NCBI RefSeq assembly: GCF_918698245.1
Contig: NZ_CAKKMS010000001.1
Location: forward strand, 124,001-188,000
Origin: Pedobacter sp. Bi126
Lineage (GTDB): Bacteria; Bacteroidota; Bacteroidia; Sphingobacteriales; Sphingobacteriaceae
DNA: 64,000 nt
Reading direction: 5' to 3'
Shown here: positions 26,388-35,787 of the stretch, piece after piece
Layout of the letters: every line of letters starts with the position of its first letter
Position numbering within the stretch: position 1 is the stretch's first letter
Made by a program: the position numbers and the translations under genes
The notes under the pieces: model-generated
Seen by the model: the letters and a program-made list of their open reading frames with translations, nothing else
Told to the model about the DNA's origin: nothing
Database searches by the model: none

Positions 26388-27830
26388 TTAATCTATTGAT
26401 CCGGTTTTCATTTTCTCTTTACCTAATTCGCCAAACCAGGTTTGCATATTGCCTTTCACCTCAACCTTAATTACACTTGCTACTTCATTTGGAGCCGATA
26501 TTGGAAGTTTAAAGATCATTTCATCGGCTGCTTTTGTCCAGCTTACTTCATTTTTGCTGTTTAACAACTGCGCAGAAACCACCCCATTTTTTAGACCTTT
26601 CACGACCAATTCTCCATTTTTTGGCCAATCAAAAACAGAAAAATATAAGGTAGTATTTCCATTTTTAAGGTCTTTTCGGGTTATCCTGCCCCAGGTTTGA
26701 TCCGGAATAGGGCTTGCCTGAGTTGCGTATATGGCTTCGCTGTATGTTTTCATCCAGCCACCTAAATCTTTTAGCCGCTCTACACTTGCTTCCGGAAAAG
26801 AGCCATCGGGTTTTGGACCAACGTTTAATAAATAATTACCACCTTTTGATGCAATATCAACCAAATTACGAATTAAAGTAGTTGACGATTTCCAGTTGGT
26901 ATCGGAGTTTCTAAAGCCCCAGGTTCCGTTCATCGTCATACAGGTTTCCCAATCTTTGCCATCAAGTTCGCTTAAATTAGGGATTTTCTGTTCAGGTGTT
27001 TTAGTATCACCAGGAAAGTTGGGCCGCTTTAACCTGTCGTTTGTGATGATGTTGGGTTGCAATTTTAATTGTTCCTGTAACTTTAAAGCAGCCTCGTCTG
27101 TCATGTTGGTTGGGGTATCCCACCATAATACGGCAACATCTCCGTAGTTACTCATCAACTCTTTTACCTGGGGCACGGCAACCCTGTCAATATATTGTGC
27201 AAAAGTCGATGTTTCCTGTGCCGGATCCCAATGCCCTTTATGTTCCTGGGTATAACTGTTTATTTTAGTGCTATCAGGATTTGGCCAACCCTCGGCCATC
27301 AATTTTCTGGCTACCGAGCCTCCTGCATTGCCCCAATCCTGTGCCTGAGAATAATAAAAACCCAATTTGATGCCATACTTTTTACAGGCCGCAGCCAATG
27401 GTTTTAATAAATCCTTTTTATAAGGCGTGGCATCAACAATATCCCAATCGCTTGCTTTCGAATCAAATAAAGCAAAACCATCATGGTGTTTAGCCGTAAT
27501 GATCAGGTACTTCATTCCGGCATTTTTGGCCATTTTAACCCATTGGTCAGCATCGAATTTTACTGGATTAAATTGTTTCGCTATTGCTTTATATTCGGCA
27601 ACAGGTACTTTCATCCTGTTCATAATCCATTCGGCACCACCACGGGCTTGCTGGTGTCCATTATATTCTCCTGCCAACTGGGCATATACGCCAAAATGGA
27701 TGAACATTCCAAAACGGGCCTCCCGCCACCATTCCATTTTTTTTTTATCTTTTGATAATGCTTGCTGAGCTTTGGCAATAGGAGCAGAAAACGCAAATAT
27801 CAAAAGCAAGAAGCTGATTTTCTTTATCAT
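26388..27830 (-). CDS. GH29 alpha-L-fucosidase (first copy)
   Basis: Secreted exo-fucosidase of 480 residues. Signal peptide 1-21 (APIAKAQ). TIM-barrel with WWREARFGMFIHFGVYA, GMKYLIITAKHHDGFALFDS and the nucleophile motif DVAVLWWDTP, where D238 is the expected nucleophile. A small C-terminal beta-sandwich (about 385-465) ends the protein. No carbohydrate-binding module is visible. It differs clearly from the second GH29 in the locus (shorter, different loops), so the two probably cut different fucose linkages. 76 bp separate it from PL6. Confidence 0.93.
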   Translation of the reverse strand: MIKKISFLLLIFAFSAPIAKAQQALSKDKKKMEWWREARFGMFIHFGVYAQLAGEYNGHQQARGGAEWIMNRMKVPVAEYKAIAKQFNPVKFDADQWVKMAKNAGMKYLIITAKHHDGFALFDSKASDWDIVDATPYKKDLLKPLAAACKKYGIKLGFYYSQAQDWGNAGGSVARKLMAEGWPNPDSTKINSYTQEHKGHWDPAQETSTFAQYIDRVAVPQVKELMSNYGDVAVLWWDTPTNMTDEAALKLQEQLKLQPNIITNDRLKRPNFPGDTKTPEQKIPNLSELDGKDWETCMTMNGTWGFRNSDTNWKSSTTLIRNLVDIASKGGNYLLNVGPKPDGSFPEASVERLKDLGGWMKTYSEAIYATQASPIPDQTWGRITRKDLKNGNTTLYFSVFDWPKNGELVVKGLKNGVVSAQLLNSKNEVSWTKAADEMIFKLPISAPNEVASVIKVEVKGNMQTWFGELGKEKMKTGSID

Positions 27831-27906
27831 ACTGTTTTATTAAGAAATGAAATTATAAAGCTTTGTTTTTAAAATGCAATAACCAAACTATCGTTATTAA
27901 TTTGGT

Positions 27907-29247
27907 TTATTTTACCACCATTGCTTGCACCGGTTTAAACCAGTTTGGGCCAATATTCTTTGTTTTTAAGATGGAAAGTTGGCTACTATTTAGATTTGCT
28001 CCTGCTTTCTTACTTTTTACGCTCCAGATACCTCCTTGTTTTTCAAATTCCGCATCTACCACATTAAAACCTTTTTCAAGATCTTGTGGGGCTGATTTTG
28101 CATCCAGCATATTTCCACTAAAAGTTACATCAGCTGCTTTATCTACCCAACTTACCGGCTTGATATCTGCTTTTACCAGATTATCGGTAATGACTACTTT
28201 TTGTGGAGCTAATATTCGATCGGCATTTTTTCCAGCGCCTATTGAAAAAGCCTCTTTACAATCTACAATGGTATTAGCTATAATCTCCGCATTTTTTACC
28301 TGCCAATGGCTTACCAAAATTGGATTAGGAAGGCCATCCATTACAGAAATGGCAGCTCTTAAGCCGGTACCAGTTAATCCTTGCAAATAATTATGGTGTA
28401 CTTTATGGTTTTCACCAATGACACGGATCCCCCCAGTATTTGCAATTTTATTCCCGATAAAAATATTTCCAAATACTTCATTGTAATTGCCATGGCGCAA
28501 GGTTAGCGTACCCACGCTTTCAAAAAACAGGTTATTGGAAATTGTGTTTCTGCAAGATTTTACAGAAACAATCTCTGTTTCACCGTTACAATGGGCAAAA
28601 ATGTTTGCATCAACCTTTGTAAATGAATCATGAAACGACCAGGTGCTGGTACCAATTCGAATGGTTTCTCCACCATTTCCACCAATATCCGGCCGAGGGC
28701 CAAAATAATTATGGTCAATCTGGTGGTAATTTGGTTTATCAGACAACCACACCACAAGCGTTGGACCCTGATTAGTTTTACCTTCAAAAAAACAATGATC
28801 TACCCTGTTATGCTCGCCGTACAATGAAGCAAATGTATATTCAGTGGCCTTATCAGGCGGATTGTAACCAATAATGGAAGAATTTGTTAAACGGCAATTA
28901 GCAGACTTTTCTGAAAAAACAATCACATCTTCACCTTTTGTAAAACCATTTTTGAAAGATAAACCATCGGTGATTAGCCAGGTTCCATCAATTTTTAGTG
29001 ATGATGCACCCGTAAAAAATACTTGACCACCCTGCTCTGCGATTAGCTTAATAGGATTTTGCTGTGTGCCATTACCTCTAAAAACCATTTGCTGATTTGT
29101 CCATTCGCCATTTTTAACGATTACCTTATCACCTGGTAACAGCTTTAAAGCAGCCAACTCAGCCGCTGTGCTTATTTTGTAATCTTTCGCAGATCCGTAG
29201 ATCGAGCATCCGATGAGGATAGCCGTTAGGCAAAAATTGAGTTTCAT
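27907..29247 (-). CDS. PL6 polysaccharide lyase (alginate lyase/chondroitinase-B family)
   Basis: Secreted parallel beta-helix lyase of 446 residues that cuts a uronic-acid-containing chain by beta-elimination. Signal peptide 1-20. The active-site pattern of chondroitinase B is reproduced with exact spacing: NGETEIVSVK gives calcium ligands E223 and E225 and Bronsted base K230, and TLTLRHG gives R251. These correspond to the known E243, E245, K250 and R271. GGNGGETIRIG precedes them. Known PL6 enzymes act on alginate or dermatan sulphate, but neither fits the fucosidase-rich neighbourhood well, so the true substrate may be another uronan. Confidence 0.9.
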   Translation of the reverse strand: MKLNFCLTAILIGCSIYGSAKDYKISTAAELAALKLLPGDKVIVKNGEWTNQQMVFRGNGTQQNPIKLIAEQGGQVFFTGASSLKIDGTWLITDGLSFKNGFTKGEDVIVFSEKSANCRLTNSSIIGYNPPDKATEYTFASLYGEHNRVDHCFFEGKTNQGPTLVVWLSDKPNYHQIDHNYFGPRPDIGGNGGETIRIGTSTWSFHDSFTKVDANIFAHCNGETEIVSVKSCRNTISNNLFFESVGTLTLRHGNYNEVFGNIFIGNKIANTGGIRVIGENHKVHHNYLQGLTGTGLRAAISVMDGLPNPILVSHWQVKNAEIIANTIVDCKEAFSIGAGKNADRILAPQKVVITDNLVKADIKPVSWVDKAADVTFSGNMLDAKSAPQDLEKGFNVVDAEFEKQGGIWSVKSKKAGANLNSSQLSILKTKNIGPNWFKPVQAMVVK

Positions 29248-29290
29248 ATTGTAGGTTATTTGGTTATTTAATCGGTAATTCGTTGGACAG

Positions 29291-30478
29291 CTATCTTTTA
29301 TAGTTTTTATACCTTAGCAGTGCTTCTAAATAATAATAATCGGCATAGTTTAGTGGCACATCTACCTCGCTATTCGATGGTTTTGAGCCTGTGCTGTGCA
29401 ATAAGATAAAACCTTTGGCCGTTCCAATCGGCGCAATGTAGTCTGTACTTAAACTTTTTAAAATCTGGTTTGCTTTTTCATAATAATCACTTCCTTGATT
29501 GCTGTATCTGCTTAATTCATATAAGCCTGAAGCCATAACAGCAGCAGCTGATGCATCTCTTGGCTCGTTCGGGATTTGAGGTGCATTAAAATCCCAATAG
29601 GGCACTAAATCTTTCGGCATATTTGGATGGTCGAAAATAAATTTTGCTATACTATCTGCCTGTTTTAAGTAAATTGGATTTTTAGTGTAACGATAGCACA
29701 TGGTATAACCATATAAACCCCATGCTTGTCCGCGGGCCCAGGCAGATTCATGACTATAACCTTGATGGGTATTCTTTTTCAGCACAGCACCTGTATTTGG
29801 GTCGTAATCGATTACATGATACGAGCTGAAATCGGGGCGAAAATGATTTTTCATGGTGGTATTAGCATGGCTTACCGCAATTTTATGGAAAGATGAATCT
29901 CCGGTTAGTTTCGTCGCTTCAAATAACAGTTCTAAATTCATCATGTTATCAATAATTACAGGGTTTACCCATTTATCCCTGCTGTGGTCCCAGGATAATA
30001 TCACGCCTGTTTTAGGGTTAAAGCGGGTGGCCAAAGTTTTTGCACCTTCAATAATTACCGCTTTATCATGGGCACTTCCAGTTAGGCGAAATGCATTACC
30101 TACGCTGCAAAAAACCTTAAAACCCATATCATGCGTGGTGCCATTGGTTTTTTCTTTTTCTATAAGGGTGGTAAACTTTCTGGCCGCTGCTTTCCATTCA
30201 TCGGTTTTATAATACTCATCCAAATACCAAAGTACCCCCGGAAAAAATCCGCTTGTCCAATCTCTGCTCGCCACCAATTTTAGCTTTCCATTGTCTAATG
30301 TCCTTGGCGAAATTAGTTCTGGTTTGGCAGCGTCGACAGCTTTTTCCACTTCCTGCAACATTAATTTGGTTTGAGCAGCAGCCTGTTTAAATGCTTTTTT
30401 AACATTTACTTTTTGTGCAAAAACACAGGTTTGTGTGGCTAATAAAATGATTGTGGCAATACTGTATTTAAGTTTCAT
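29291..30478 (-). CDS. GH88 unsaturated glucuronyl hydrolase
   Basis: Secreted (alpha/alpha)6 enzyme of 395 residues that removes the unsaturated uronic residue from lyase products. Signal peptide 1-22 (CVFAQ). Two Asp at the family's positions are D117 (TTHDMGF) and D177 (PVIIDNMMNLELL). The SAWARGQAWGLYGYTMCYRYT motif is also present. It lies between the second GH29 and PL6 (43 bp to PL6), so it is in one transcription unit with the lyases it serves. GH88 and GH105 together suggest at least two kinds of unsaturated product. Confidence 0.92.
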   Translation of the reverse strand: MKLKYSIATIILLATQTCVFAQKVNVKKAFKQAAAQTKLMLQEVEKAVDAAKPELISPRTLDNGKLKLVASRDWTSGFFPGVLWYLDEYYKTDEWKAAARKFTTLIEKEKTNGTTHDMGFKVFCSVGNAFRLTGSAHDKAVIIEGAKTLATRFNPKTGVILSWDHSRDKWVNPVIIDNMMNLELLFEATKLTGDSSFHKIAVSHANTTMKNHFRPDFSSYHVIDYDPNTGAVLKKNTHQGYSHESAWARGQAWGLYGYTMCYRYTKNPIYLKQADSIAKFIFDHPNMPKDLVPYWDFNAPQIPNEPRDASAAAVMASGLYELSRYSNQGSDYYEKANQILKSLSTDYIAPIGTAKGFILLHSTGSKPSNSEVDVPLNYADYYYLEALLRYKNYKR

Positions 30479-30483
30479 CGTAA

Positions 30484-32346
30484 TTAATTTATAGGAATTA
30501 ACTGAACTTCTAAAAGTTTCATTAATTCATTCTTTGAAATGTTATCTGGATTTATATTGATGTGATGTATTCCTTTGGCTAATTGTATTTCTCCAATATT
30601 TTGTGAGATCACTTTATCGCTGGTTAGTACATTTTGTTTAACTTCCTGTTGATCAATCTTAAAATTATAGCTTCCTTCAGCGTCTTTATCAGCTAAATAT
30701 TTAATGATAATTTTAAATTTTTGTGGAAACGATGTTCTAAAATCCCATTTGACTGTCTGCCCCATTTTCTCCCATCCTTCTACATAAAAACGATCGGTTT
30801 TTCCATCTCCAAACTTAAATCCGTTACTTAAATCGGCATCAAAGGCCAATAATCTGGTTACAGCGGTATTTGTACTCACATAATGTAAATTATCGGCTTT
30901 TAGTTGTCCGTTTAAAGCCACAACAATTACGGTATTAGCGGTATCAGGTGCTTTTTTTGGCACATTGATATAGAAATCGCCATCACCAAGAGCTTGCGTG
31001 ATTAATGTGTGTTTTTTAACATCGGTTAAAAAATAAACCTTATCCATTTTAGATTTTAAGCCTCCCACATATAATTTTCCATCTTTAGGCCAATCAAATA
31101 CATGTAAATACAACTTATTTTCACTTTGTGTAGTTACACCCCAACTTTGTAAGGGCATTATCGTTTTATGGGTTTTGTAAATACTTTCGGCATTTTTAGC
31201 TACCCATTTTTCAATTCCTGAAAGTATCTGTGAATCTTTAGCGTCAAAAGTACCATCGCCCTTTGGCCCCATATTTAAGAGTAAATTACCATTGCGAGCG
31301 GCTGCTTTAGCTAAAAGTTGAATGAAAAAATCTGACGTTTTATGTGAATTATCATATTTACTATATCCATACGATTCGTTTGTGGTTGGAATAGCTTCCC
31401 AATCTCCTTCTACCGGATAAAATTCGGCTGGCCTGTCTGCAGTATTTTTATAATCTCCAAAATTGGCACTTGCACTTCTTACCAACCTCCCATTTACCAC
31501 TACATTTGGATCTGTCTCTCCAATGGCTTTTAAAATCCTGATGTTTTCGGAAAGCGGCAATTTTTGTGGTGTATCAAACCATAAAATATCGGGATGGTAC
31601 CTGGAAAGCAATTCTTTAATTTGTGGGATTGCTTTTTCATCCACATATTTTATTGCCTTTGGCAATAACTCCGGATGCGCTACATACCAATTTACACCAC
31701 CATATAAACCTAAATCTCCGCCCGGATTCTTGTATTCCCAATCGTTGCCGGGCGCATCAGGATGTTCCCAGTCAAAAGCATGTGAATAGTAAAAGCCAAA
31801 CTTCATTCCGTGTTTTTTGGCTGCCGCCGCTAATTCGGCCATTGGATCTCTTTTAAATGGCGTTTGAGCCACGATATTGAAATCCGAAACTTTTGAATCG
31901 TACATGGCAAAGCCATCATGATGTTTTGCCGTAGTGATAAAATAATTCATTCCTGCTTTTTTAGCGTCTAAAATCCATTTATCTGCATCAAAAAGAACTG
32001 GGTTAAACTGATGGGCAACTTCTAAATACGCTTTTTTCGATATTTTTTCCTTGCGCATTAAGTGTTCTGCATAACCGCTCACCTTTTTGCCTTTCCATTC
32101 TCCGGCAGGCAAAGAATATACGCCCCAATGTATAAACATGCCAAACTTAGCGTCTCTCCACCATTTTATGCGCTGCACATGTGTTTTCATAGAAGCTGAA
32201 TACCAGGTATTAACCGCTTCATCAACTGCCTTTTGATCGCGGTCTTTCGCCTGATTAAACATGTCTTTATCCTCATCGCCATTTACCTGAGCAAATGCAA
32301 AAAAATGGCCAAATACCAGGGTTGAAAGAATAAATAGTTTCTTCAT
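30484..32346 (-). CDS. GH29 alpha-L-fucosidase (second copy, with C-terminal extra domain)
   Basis: Secreted fucosidase, 620 residues from the ATG at 32346. That ATG overlaps the TAA of the preceding lyase gene (TAATG) and directly precedes the signal peptide; an ATG nine bases earlier (32355) adds only MDV. Signal peptide 1-20 (FFAFAQ). TIM-barrel with WWRDAKFGMFIHWGVYS, ITTAKHHDGFAMYDS and HPDILWFDTP, where D258 is the expected nucleophile. Beyond the usual sandwich domain, residues about 490-620 form an additional beta-rich module of galactose-binding-like character. Start-stop overlap implies coupled translation with the lyase upstream. Confidence 0.92.
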   Translation of the reverse strand: MKKLFILSTLVFGHFFAFAQVNGDEDKDMFNQAKDRDQKAVDEAVNTWYSASMKTHVQRIKWWRDAKFGMFIHWGVYSLPAGEWKGKKVSGYAEHLMRKEKISKKAYLEVAHQFNPVLFDADKWILDAKKAGMNYFITTAKHHDGFAMYDSKVSDFNIVAQTPFKRDPMAELAAAAKKHGMKFGFYYSHAFDWEHPDAPGNDWEYKNPGGDLGLYGGVNWYVAHPELLPKAIKYVDEKAIPQIKELLSRYHPDILWFDTPQKLPLSENIRILKAIGETDPNVVVNGRLVRSASANFGDYKNTADRPAEFYPVEGDWEAIPTTNESYGYSKYDNSHKTSDFFIQLLAKAAARNGNLLLNMGPKGDGTFDAKDSQILSGIEKWVAKNAESIYKTHKTIMPLQSWGVTTQSENKLYLHVFDWPKDGKLYVGGLKSKMDKVYFLTDVKKHTLITQALGDGDFYINVPKKAPDTANTVIVVALNGQLKADNLHYVSTNTAVTRLLAFDADLSNGFKFGDGKTDRFYVEGWEKMGQTVKWDFRTSFPQKFKIIIKYLADKDAEGSYNFKIDQQEVKQNVLTSDKVISQNIGEIQLAKGIHHININPDNISKNELMKLLEVQLIPIN

Positions 32347-33512
32347 TACATCCATATTAATGGGTTTCTAATGGGTAAGTTCCTAATTACCTCTTCATCT
32401 TTTGGTTGATGATCTAATTTTTTCCAGGTTTTAAACCAGGCTTCATTTTGATAGGCATTTGCGCCAAATAGTAAGAAGGGTTGGGCAACCGGCCAGTTTT
32501 CCCAATGCATTACATCTTTTTGAAAAGGCCATAGCGATTTGTCGTTCACAAAAGGATAGAGATATTCAATTCCTTTTTTTATACTTCTCCCATCTGTCAG
32601 TTGAAAAGTCCATAAATTGGTTTCGTTATCGGATAAGATTTGACAAAGTGTAGCCATCGCATCTAAATTAAAGAGCGAATAGCCAAATGGTTTGGTACGT
32701 TTAGTTTCTCTCGGGAAACTGCCATCTGCTGCCATTTGGTTAGGTAAATGCACCGTTTGGTAACGTTCTCTACAAAAATTAAGTAGCGCTTTATTTTTGG
32801 TAAGCCTGGCAAATGAAGCCACTTGCATGGTCCAGCAGGTTCCGTGATTGTTTTCGGCGTTCATTTCATCTTTACCATATTGATGCGTAGTTAACCAGGT
32901 TAAATATTCAGCGAACCATTTTTTTATGGCTGCTAATGCCGTGCTATCTGCGGCTTTTGAATCTTGCATCACTAAAACGCCTTGCGCAACCTCCATCAAT
33001 TGTATGGTGTCTATAATGCCAATTCCCCGCCCGGTAAATCTTCCTTGTATGGCTTGTGCAAACAACAGATTGGGGTTCATTAACGTTTCTGCGTTTACAA
33101 ACCATGCTTTTAAATGTAGAAATGCATGTTTAACATACTTTTCATCTCCCGTAATTTTATATGCTGACGCCAGGGCGCCGATAATTTTACTGAAACGGAT
33201 CAGTGCATGGCGATGGGCAACAAAATTATCGGGATTGGTTAGTCCATCTTTCTGAATATAAGGCGCTTTTGCGTTGCTTGGATCTGGCCACCAGTAATCG
33301 CCTTCCGAAAAGTAATCGTGTCTGCCACCTGCGCTTCGTGGAGAACTTTGTGCAGTAACTGTTATTGGCACCTGCGCTAAAGCCCATTTTGCTTCTTGTA
33401 AAATTTGCTTTTTCAGCACTTTAGCCGCATCAGCAGTATAACCATCATCCGCTTTAGCCTGAAAAGCAATAACAAAGCATAAAAACAGCGCATATTTAAT
33501 TTTTAGCATCAT
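32346..33512 (-). CDS. Alginate-lyase-superfamily polysaccharide lyase (PL5/PL38-like)
   Basis: Secreted all-alpha lyase of 388 residues (signal peptide 1-21). The (alpha/alpha) toroid carries GDYWWPDPSN, GRGIGIIDTIQLMEVAQGV, then NNHGTCWTMQV with H223 and FGYSLFNLDAM with Y278. The His-Tyr spacing of 55 residues is close to that of PL5 alginate lyases, and the overall look is closest to my knowledge of PL38, characterised members of which cut beta-1,4-glucuronan. The exact family needs a profile search. It starts 1 bp after the GH31 stop, and its own stop overlaps the next start. Confidence 0.8.
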   Translation of the reverse strand: MMLKIKYALFLCFVIAFQAKADDGYTADAAKVLKKQILQEAKWALAQVPITVTAQSSPRSAGGRHDYFSEGDYWWPDPSNAKAPYIQKDGLTNPDNFVAHRHALIRFSKIIGALASAYKITGDEKYVKHAFLHLKAWFVNAETLMNPNLLFAQAIQGRFTGRGIGIIDTIQLMEVAQGVLVMQDSKAADSTALAAIKKWFAEYLTWLTTHQYGKDEMNAENNHGTCWTMQVASFARLTKNKALLNFCRERYQTVHLPNQMAADGSFPRETKRTKPFGYSLFNLDAMATLCQILSDNETNLWTFQLTDGRSIKKGIEYLYPFVNDKSLWPFQKDVMHWENWPVAQPFLLFGANAYQNEAWFKTWKKLDHQPKDEEVIRNLPIRNPLIWM

Positions 33513-33513
33513 G

Positions 33514-35661
33514 TTATTTAGTCATAAATGTAAAACTTACTTTAGCAATGGTATTGGGTTTTCCTTTTTCAGGTGCAGAGATGCTTCCCTTTAACTTACC
33601 GTTTTTCAGCCTTTCAACTTTAATTTTCCTCCAGGTAAACGCTCCTTTTTCGAATTCAAAAGTCTCGCCATCATCGTCATATAAATTATATTCACTGGCT
33701 TTTTCGCCATAGTGGCGGATTTCGAGATCTACTTTTTCGCCTAATTTTGGTGCATGAAGTAAGGCCGGCATCAGTGGGATTATACCGCCATCTTTAACAT
33801 AAACTGGTATTTTATCCAGGCCAGGGCTTGCAGTAATCACCTGCCCATCGCCAACAAAAGCGCCCGTGTAAAAATCATACCATTTACCCTTTGGCAATAT
33901 CACTTTGCGTTGGGTTTGTCCGGTAAACATTGGGGCAACCAATAAATATTCGCCTGCCATGTATTGGTCTTTTATTTCCTTGGCAATCGCTTCTGCGTAA
34001 GGATTTTCTTCTAAATTAGCACTACCCGCTTCTGCTTTTGCCTCTTGCTTAAAACCATCTTCCAAATTCATTGCCCTAAACGGTGGTATGCCTTCGAAAT
34101 GGTATTTTGCAAATTCGGTATACCAATACGGCATCATCCTCATCCTTAATAAAGCATATTCTTTCACTTGTTTTTCCACATCGGGGTAAGTCCAAGGTTT
34201 GGTGCCACTTGCCCAAGCATTAATCATGGCCATAGGCGAAAAAACATTAGACTGGAACCTTCTTAACCATTCTTCGCCGGTTTTGGAAGCCCTTACCTCG
34301 GGTGTCCACAGTACACTGGCAAAACCACTGTTAATGAGTGCGGTAATAAAATCTTCATGATTATAATAATCATTATAAATTACGTAAGGGAATGAGGTTC
34401 CTCCGCCGTTTGATGCCCTGACTAAGCCATAGGTACGTTTGTTGCTTTTTCTGAACATTTCTGCCGAGTAACGCTGCATTAATAACCCGTAAGTTTGCCG
34501 CATCTGCTCGGCACTGGTACCCGAAGGGAAAGTGGCCACATCTGGCCATAAATAATAATCATATCCGTCAACCTCATCAATTTTATATCCACTTATTCCG
34601 ATAGCTACCTGGTCTTTTTGCAGCTGATCAAAAAAAAGCTGCTGTGCTTTTGGTAAAGTAAAATCGGGTACTTCACCCAACCATACGGTATGCGAAGCTG
34701 TTAGGGGGCTAATATCTTTATAAAATGGTGCATCCGGCGAAACGCAAGGGTTAATCCAAAGATTGAGCCTGATCCCTTTGGCCAACATATTTTTCACAAA
34801 AGCACCCGGATTAGTGAACCTGCTCTTATCCCACGAAAACGTACCTGGATAAGCTTTACTTTGCCAGCCAGGCTCCAGACCTACAAAATCTAAGGGATAA
34901 CCCTTTTCTTCAAAACTATTTACTTCTTTTTCTACGTCGGCAGCTGTTGAACGGGTCATTACCCTTTGTGTAAAACCCAGCCCCCAACGCGGTGGTAAAT
35001 AGCCGCCGCCGTTAAATAAATTATATCTTTTAACAGCATCCAACGGTTTAGGCCCAGCAAAAACGTAAATTTCTACACCAGCCGCCGGAACTAAAATTTC
35101 TACCTCATCGCCGTTGTTTCGGGATGACCAGCTTTTATCAGAATTTCTATCCTTTGGTATGGGAAAATTTTTACTGTCTTTCCTCATTGCAGTACCTGCC
35201 CATACTTTAAGGTATCGTGCCGAATTGATAAAAACGCCGTATCCGTTTGATGAAACATAAAAAGGTACCGGAGCATGCGTTCTGCCATTATCTTTCCCAC
35301 CATAATGATCTACATGCAGTTCCAAGATCTTTCCCCGCTGGTGTATGGTTTGAAAATTTAATCCGAAACCGTAAAGTTGCTCGGTTTTGTCAAGCGGGAT
35401 TCTTAAATAAGTTTTGCCATCGTTAAGCTGTGCTGTTATGGGTTGATCAGAGAAAGGAAACATAGCATCCCCTAATCTGCCTAAAGATTCTTGATTTGGT
35501 TTAGCACCCGAAGCTTTTAAAAGATCATAAGGTTCGGGAATACCAAATACGCCTTTCCATACACCAGGCGCTACTGGTGTCCAGGTGATTCCCTGAGCAT
35601 TTAAACTAAAATGCAGGTTTAATAGCAATACGGTAAAAAGTAACAATCTGATCAATTTCAT
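33514..35661 (-). CDS. GH31 alpha-glycosidase
   Basis: Secreted TIM-barrel exo-alpha-glycosidase of 715 residues. Signal peptide 1-22 (LNAQ). N-terminal beta-sandwich (about 25-215), barrel (about 220-560), C-terminal sheets to the end. The nucleophile motif reads SGYKIDEVDGYD, with D362 as nucleophile, rather than the W-x-D-M-N-E of classic alpha-glucosidases. The acid/base would lie in the YNDYYNHEDF region. GH31 includes alpha-glucosidases, alpha-xylosidases and an alpha-galactosidase, and I cannot choose among them. It is the first gene after the terminator at 35749, so it probably opens a second transcript. Confidence 0.88.
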   Translation of the reverse strand: MKLIRLLLFTVLLLNLHFSLNAQGITWTPVAPGVWKGVFGIPEPYDLLKASGAKPNQESLGRLGDAMFPFSDQPITAQLNDGKTYLRIPLDKTEQLYGFGLNFQTIHQRGKILELHVDHYGGKDNGRTHAPVPFYVSSNGYGVFINSARYLKVWAGTAMRKDSKNFPIPKDRNSDKSWSSRNNGDEVEILVPAAGVEIYVFAGPKPLDAVKRYNLFNGGGYLPPRWGLGFTQRVMTRSTAADVEKEVNSFEEKGYPLDFVGLEPGWQSKAYPGTFSWDKSRFTNPGAFVKNMLAKGIRLNLWINPCVSPDAPFYKDISPLTASHTVWLGEVPDFTLPKAQQLFFDQLQKDQVAIGISGYKIDEVDGYDYYLWPDVATFPSGTSAEQMRQTYGLLMQRYSAEMFRKSNKRTYGLVRASNGGGTSFPYVIYNDYYNHEDFITALINSGFASVLWTPEVRASKTGEEWLRRFQSNVFSPMAMINAWASGTKPWTYPDVEKQVKEYALLRMRMMPYWYTEFAKYHFEGIPPFRAMNLEDGFKQEAKAEAGSANLEENPYAEAIAKEIKDQYMAGEYLLVAPMFTGQTQRKVILPKGKWYDFYTGAFVGDGQVITASPGLDKIPVYVKDGGIIPLMPALLHAPKLGEKVDLEIRHYGEKASEYNLYDDDGETFEFEKGAFTWRKIKVERLKNGKLKGSISAPEKGKPNTIAKVSFTFMTK

Positions 35662-35743
35662 GGCGATGTTGATGCTAAATACATGCAGTTGGAACCTCCG
35701 CTGGGTATATTCTTTTTGCGGTATAGGTTATGGTAGAAAACAA

Positions 35744-35773
35744 TAAAAACCGGGCACATATTTTATGCCCGGT
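35744..35773 (-). terminator. Rho-independent terminator after the fasciclin-like gene
   Basis: On the minus strand ACCGGGCA pairs perfectly with TGCCCGGT (35773-35749) around a 9-nt loop and is followed by TTTTT. It lies 14 bp past the stop at 35788 and separates the SusC/SusD unit from the enzyme genes. Confidence 0.85.
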
Positions 35774-35787
35774 CGGTCTTCCACAGG

